A DNA stretch of 16,616 bases. Source: Lachnospiraceae bacterium UBA3802. GTDB taxonomy: Bacteria > Bacillota > Clostridia > Lachnospirales > Lachnospiraceae. The notes under the pieces are model-generated. The model did no database searches, was not told where the DNA came from, and saw only the letters and a program-made list of their open reading frames with translations. The stretch is from assembly GCA_002369155.1 (NCBI GenBank), contig DFEM01000124.1, positions 1 through 16,616 of the forward strand. Direction: 5' to 3'. The position numbers were made by a program, and so were the translations under genes. Below, in pieces: positions 13,591 through 16,616 of the stretch (positions are counted from its first letter, which is position 1; every line of letters starts with the position of its first letter).

Positions 13591-15996
13591 CTATGATATC
13601 TTTTGAACATTCGTGACCACTATCTGGTCGCCGGTGATACTTGCGTAAATATCGGGAGCTTCATCAATGACGGTAACCACGCTGTTAATGGAGATGCCGA
13701 AGTTTTCGGTGATGACTGTGATCTTGTTTTTATCTCGCCTAAATTTGACTTCGACATCAAAGCCTTTTTTGTTTTGCTCTTTCCAGAAATCCCAGCCTTC
13801 AAAATCAGGGCTTTTGTTGATAAGCGTCTTGCTTACAACGCCTTCGTGGGTATCCCATGCTTCGCCGTCAAGTCTTATAAGCGCAAACTGCATATAATCT
13901 TCACCGTTTAAGACTTCGTCCTTGGCGTAGAACAAAGTGATGTACGGGCAGTGCCAGATAAGTCTCGCCGTGGGAAGACTCATCGTATGGAACGATATCT
14001 TCATTCCGTCGGTTATCTTTATTCCGCGGGTACCATCGTAACACCAGCCGTCAATCTGGACATTGGGTACGATACCTTCGGGCTGATTCTTTGTGAAACT
14101 GATTTCTTCCGCGATTCTCGGGATAAAATCAACTGCAACTTTTTCTTCGTCTTTGGTTAAGGTAATATTGGAGATTACACAATGTTCACCGGTAACTCCG
14201 ATATATGCGTATCTTGCGCTGTCGGGAAGAGCCATGATAACTTCTGTTGTTTTATAATCATCCGTTATCTTTAATTGTAAATGGTCCTTAACCTTAACTG
14301 CTTCGATTGAATAATTGATTCCGGTTTTATCAAGAGCGTAATTTTTATTTTTTGGTTCACCGTTTTTGTACGTTACCCTTGTCTCTATTTTTCTTGCACC
14401 GAGGCATTCATTTTCTCCGTCGATACGAATTATGCCGTACTCGAAATAAAGCATTTCTTTTTGTCTTGCCGGTTCCTCGTGGACACGGCCGTCAAGTGCA
14501 TCGAAAATTACAAATGAAGGTATGCATTCTTTTCTTAAATTATTTCTGTCTGTAACACTGTGAAACGAAAATCTTGTGATGGACTGAGTGACGGGAATAC
14601 CTTCTGAAATATTCTCCCTGAACTCCTCACATTCCATTTCCGATTTGCCTGTAAGTTCAGCAGATTCTTCTCTCTCCTGCATTTCATATTCGGCATCCAG
14701 GTCAATAAGATGAATCATGAGCTTTGCAAATACGGGATCGAATTGAGTCCCGATACCTTTAACGAATTCCTCACGAACCTTATCCTGCGGAATGGGATCT
14801 CTGTAGCTTCTCTTTGAAGTCATTGCATCATACGCATCGGCTACCGCGATAATACGTGCAATCTCGGGAATATCTTCTCCCTTTAAGCCGTCGGGATATC
14901 CTTTGCCGTCATATCTTTCATGATGGTGATGAGCGCCGATACTAAGGTAAGGAGATTTGACAATGGGTGACAAAATCTGATTGCCGTACACCGGATGCAT
15001 CTTTATGGCTTCAAACTCTTCATCCGTGAGTCGACCGTTTTTATTGATAATTTCGGTCGGAACCAAAATCTTTCCGATATCGTGAAGAAGTGCCGCGAAA
15101 TAAATATCATTACATTCTTCTTCGCTCTTACCGTGCATTGCCGCAATTTTCTTTGAATACTCCGCAACTCTTGAAGAATGTCCGTGAGTATACGGATCTT
15201 TAACGTCGATTGCGGTCGCAAGCGCTTCCGTTGTCTGTTCAAACAAAAGCTGAATGTCTTTTTGCTCTTTTTTGAGGTAATTGATTTCAATGGTTTTGGC
15301 TTTTTGCGCTTCGTTGCTTAAATCAATAAGCGAGAAAAGGAAGAGAAGGATAACGACTACTGCCAGTGATATATTCGTTAATGAAACTCCTCGTGTAAAA
15401 AACTGAAGTGCGGAAAAAAGCAAGGGCATCAGCGTAAATACATAAAGGAAAATACGTACGCTTCTTTTTAAAATTTTATGATATGAAATAATAACAATAA
15501 ACTGAATTATGAGTGATCCGAAAGGAGGGACATAGCAAAGCCAGAATGTTGAAGATCTCTGGTAAAGATTTGACTCGTCAAAATAGTAGTACAGATGTGT
15601 GAACTGAGAAATAATAACAAGAATCATTCCTAAAATAAGAATTGCTCTTGCTATCTGAAGTCTGACCGGCATTTTCTTTTCTTTTGCATTAACCTGGCAA
15701 AGATCGGAAAGAAAAGAATTGAACATCAATATACAGACAAGCGTCAGAAAATATACAAAGAAATTGCTGACTCTGACCATTACGAATCCCAAATCACTCG
15801 TATCGCCTCTGAACATATATGCATATCTGTCAAAAATCAATAAAAGGCCTGCACTTATATCCATTAATATAAGTGATGCCTTTCTCTTTGGAGATATTGT
15901 TTTCAAAAAGAGCATAAATACAGCCAGATTGGCGCAGACGGCGCTCAATGAAAGCATGATATTCAGCTGATGTTTGGCTAAAACTTCAAAAACCAT
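13591..15996 (-). CDS. Seven-helix membrane sensor with HD-GYP domain and duplicated C-terminal beta module
   Basis: The start is the ATG at 15996, with AGGGG (16004-16008) 7 nt upstream; the TTG at 16011 would sit on the predicted transcription start. The 801-residue protein has about seven membrane helices (residues 13-226), a likely coiled-coil linker (227-262) and a complete HD-GYP domain (about 263-435). Key residues are H273 (HGHSSR), H305/D306 and K309 (HDIGK), H334, HHE (358-360), DGKGYP (363-368) and D387. Family members hydrolyse c-di-GMP, so it should lower this messenger in response to a membrane signal. Residues about 471-801 are an added cytosolic half of two similar modules: EYGIIRIDGE (519-528) and YIGVTGE (598-604) recur as QFALIRLDGE (703-712) and YASITGD (784-790) with nearly the same spacing. 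They look all-beta and lectin-like, an inference only. The gene is probably monocistronic. Confidence 0.93.
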   Translation of the reverse strand: MVFEVLAKHQLNIMLSLSAVCANLAVFMLFLKTISPKRKASLILMDISAGLLLIFDRYAYMFRGDTSDLGFVMVRVSNFFVYFLTLVCILMFNSFLSDLCQVNAKEKKMPVRLQIARAILILGMILVIISQFTHLYYYFDESNLYQRSSTFWLCYVPPFGSLIIQFIVIISYHKILKRSVRIFLYVFTLMPLLFSALQFFTRGVSLTNISLAVVVILLFLFSLIDLSNEAQKAKTIEINYLKKEQKDIQLLFEQTTEALATAIDVKDPYTHGHSSRVAEYSKKIAAMHGKSEEECNDIYFAALLHDIGKILVPTEIINKNGRLTDEEFEAIKMHPVYGNQILSPIVKSPYLSIGAHHHHERYDGKGYPDGLKGEDIPEIARIIAVADAYDAMTSKRSYRDPIPQDKVREEFVKGIGTQFDPVFAKLMIHLIDLDAEYEMQEREESAELTGKSEMECEEFRENISEGIPVTQSITRFSFHSVTDRNNLRKECIPSFVIFDALDGRVHEEPARQKEMLYFEYGIIRIDGENECLGARKIETRVTYKNGEPKNKNYALDKTGINYSIEAVKVKDHLQLKITDDYKTTEVIMALPDSARYAYIGVTGEHCVISNITLTKDEEKVAVDFIPRIAEEISFTKNQPEGIVPNVQIDGWCYDGTRGIKITDGMKISFHTMSLPTARLIWHCPYITLFYAKDEVLNGEDYMQFALIRLDGEAWDTHEGVVSKTLINKSPDFEGWDFWKEQNKKGFDVEVKFRRDKNKITVITENFGISINSVVTVIDEAPDIYASITGDQIVVTNVQKIS

Positions 15997-16017
15997 TTCA
16001 TTTCCCCTCAAAAAAAT

Positions 16018-16023
16018 ATTATA
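16018..16023 (-). promoter_or_regulatory. Extended -10 promoter for the HD-GYP gene
   Basis: On the minus strand a perfect TATAAT is preceded by TG and one base (TGTTATAAT), an extended -10 element. The -35 region 17 nt upstream (TTACTT) is poor, which fits an extended -10 promoter. Transcription would begin near 16011, and the ATG follows at 15996. Confidence 0.65.
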
Positions 16024-16062
16024 ACATATTATCAGCAGAAAAGTAATTCAGGTTTACAAATC

Positions 16063-16099
16063 AAAAACCCCGAATATTATTTGATATCCGAGGATTTTT
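16063..16099 (-). terminator. Terminator after the YczE-family gene
   Basis: A long stem with one bulged base, two or three wobble pairs and a 6-nt loop lies 35-70 nt past the stop of the gene at 16134. On the minus strand it ends in TTTTTGATTT. It separates that gene from the promoter of the HD-GYP gene. Confidence 0.7.
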
Positions 16100-16133
16100 G
16101 AAAAATGTGTTATGTCATATCTGATTATGGTTA

Positions 16134-16616
16134 TTATTCTTTATTTTCGCTCTTTTTGTTATTTCCGTTTAAAACGGGACGAGCCACGTGTACATTGAAA
16201 AACTCAATCAAAGGTCCCATAAAGAAAGCTGTAATGATGGTTCCCACTCCGGCAATCGTAGGTATTTGAAGAATCTTTCCTCCTGCCAGAAGGAAAAGAA
16301 GTACTCCGAGAATTACGCATACCAAATCGGTAATGATTCTGACATACTGGAATTTTCCTTTTTTCCATGTGTGGCTTATGATAAGCGCTATTGCATCGTA
16401 CGTGGATACGCCAAGGTCTGCCGTCATATAAAAGGCGGAACCAAAGCAGATTATCACGACTCCGACCACAAGGCATATTATTCTTACGACAATTGAAGGA
16501 TTAACTATTATTTTTTGTAAGAATTCATATGTGAATTGTGTGATAAACCCAAGTAAAAACAGATTTATAAAAGTAGCCACACCGATGTAATGTCTGTCAA
16601 AAATCAGCGCAAACAA
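16134..16616 (-). CDS. YczE/YyaS/YitT-family membrane protein, 5' end off-window
   Basis: The frame is open to the window edge, so the N-terminus is missing; 160 residues are visible. At least four hydrophobic segments can be seen (about 10-30, 40-62, 75-85 and 95-115), then the family-typical end GVGTIITAFFMGPLIEFF (125-142) and a polar basic tail. A middle block GSAFYMTADLGVSTYDAIAL (59-78) also fits the YczE group, where an 'aDLG..p.D.l' pattern is usual. The function of this family is poorly known; some members are annotated as possible transporters. The gene ends at a bulged-stem terminator (16063-16099), so it does not share a transcript with the HD-GYP gene downstream. Confidence 0.8.
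   Translation of the reverse strand: MFALIFDRHYIGVATFINLFLLGFITQFTYEFLQKIIVNPSIVVRIICLVVGVVIICFGSAFYMTADLGVSTYDAIALIISHTWKKGKFQYVRIITDLVCVILGVLLFLLAGGKILQIPTIAGVGTIITAFFMGPLIEFFNVHVARPVLNGNNKKSENKE

Noticed and set aside
15997..16011. TTG start for the HD-GYP protein, five codons longer
   Set aside because: AGGGG sits 7 nt before the ATG at 15996, and the TTG coincides with the predicted transcription start.

Overview
The window is AT-rich, densely coded bacterial DNA. Lipobox lipoproteins, G-rich Shine-Dalgarno sites, TTGACA/TATAAT-type promoters, a YczE-type membrane protein and an HD-GYP protein with a membrane sensor suggest a low-GC Gram-positive anaerobe of the Clostridia. The general style resembles Lachnospiraceae (Butyrivibrio-like), but that placement is an inference from gene style, not a marker gene. 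I see no rRNA, tRNA, insertion sequence, phage gene or CRISPR array.

Left part (1-8540): a cell-envelope and secretome block. A terminator from an off-window gene opens the window. Then come a lipoprotein (minus, 72-908); a divergent secreted protein anchored by a C-terminal helix and carrying a Big_2-like domain (plus, 1073-2707); a convergent lipoprotein with a Thr/Glu-rich linker and a propeller-like body (minus, 2735-4090); and an unrecognised protein with no signal peptide (minus, 4186-4908). On the plus strand follow a six-helix membrane protein (5016-5687), an O-antigen ligase/polymerase-family protein (5746-7344), and a secreted protein with an SGNNTS-repeat linker (7433-8482) that has its own near-consensus promoter. 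None of the exported proteins has a function I can name. The polymerase-like gene stands without glycosyltransferases or a flippase in view.

Right part (8546-13400, minus strand): a MacB/LolD-type ABC system. TetR-family regulator, ATPase and a 1102-residue FtsX-type permease follow one another. ATPase and permease overlap by stop/start (TAATG). The permease carries two runs of Gly-x-x-x-Leu-x-x heptads that could form a long antiparallel arm outside the membrane. The sites upstream of the regulator and of the ATPase share the same inverted repeat, TAACAA(C/T)GTTAT, so the regulator very probably controls itself and the exporter.

Far right (13434-16616, minus strand): two diverged copies of one hairpin, the second a strong terminator, lie after an 801-residue HD-GYP protein. 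That protein has a seven-helix N-terminal membrane sensor, a canonical c-di-GMP phosphodiesterase core, and an unusual C-terminal half made of two copies of an all-beta-looking module. A YczE-family membrane protein runs off the right edge.

The most interesting items are the HD-GYP protein with its duplicated C-terminal module, the shared operator that ties the TetR gene to the heptad-arm exporter, and the tandem hairpin repeat. I did not find evidence for a wholly new multi-gene system.
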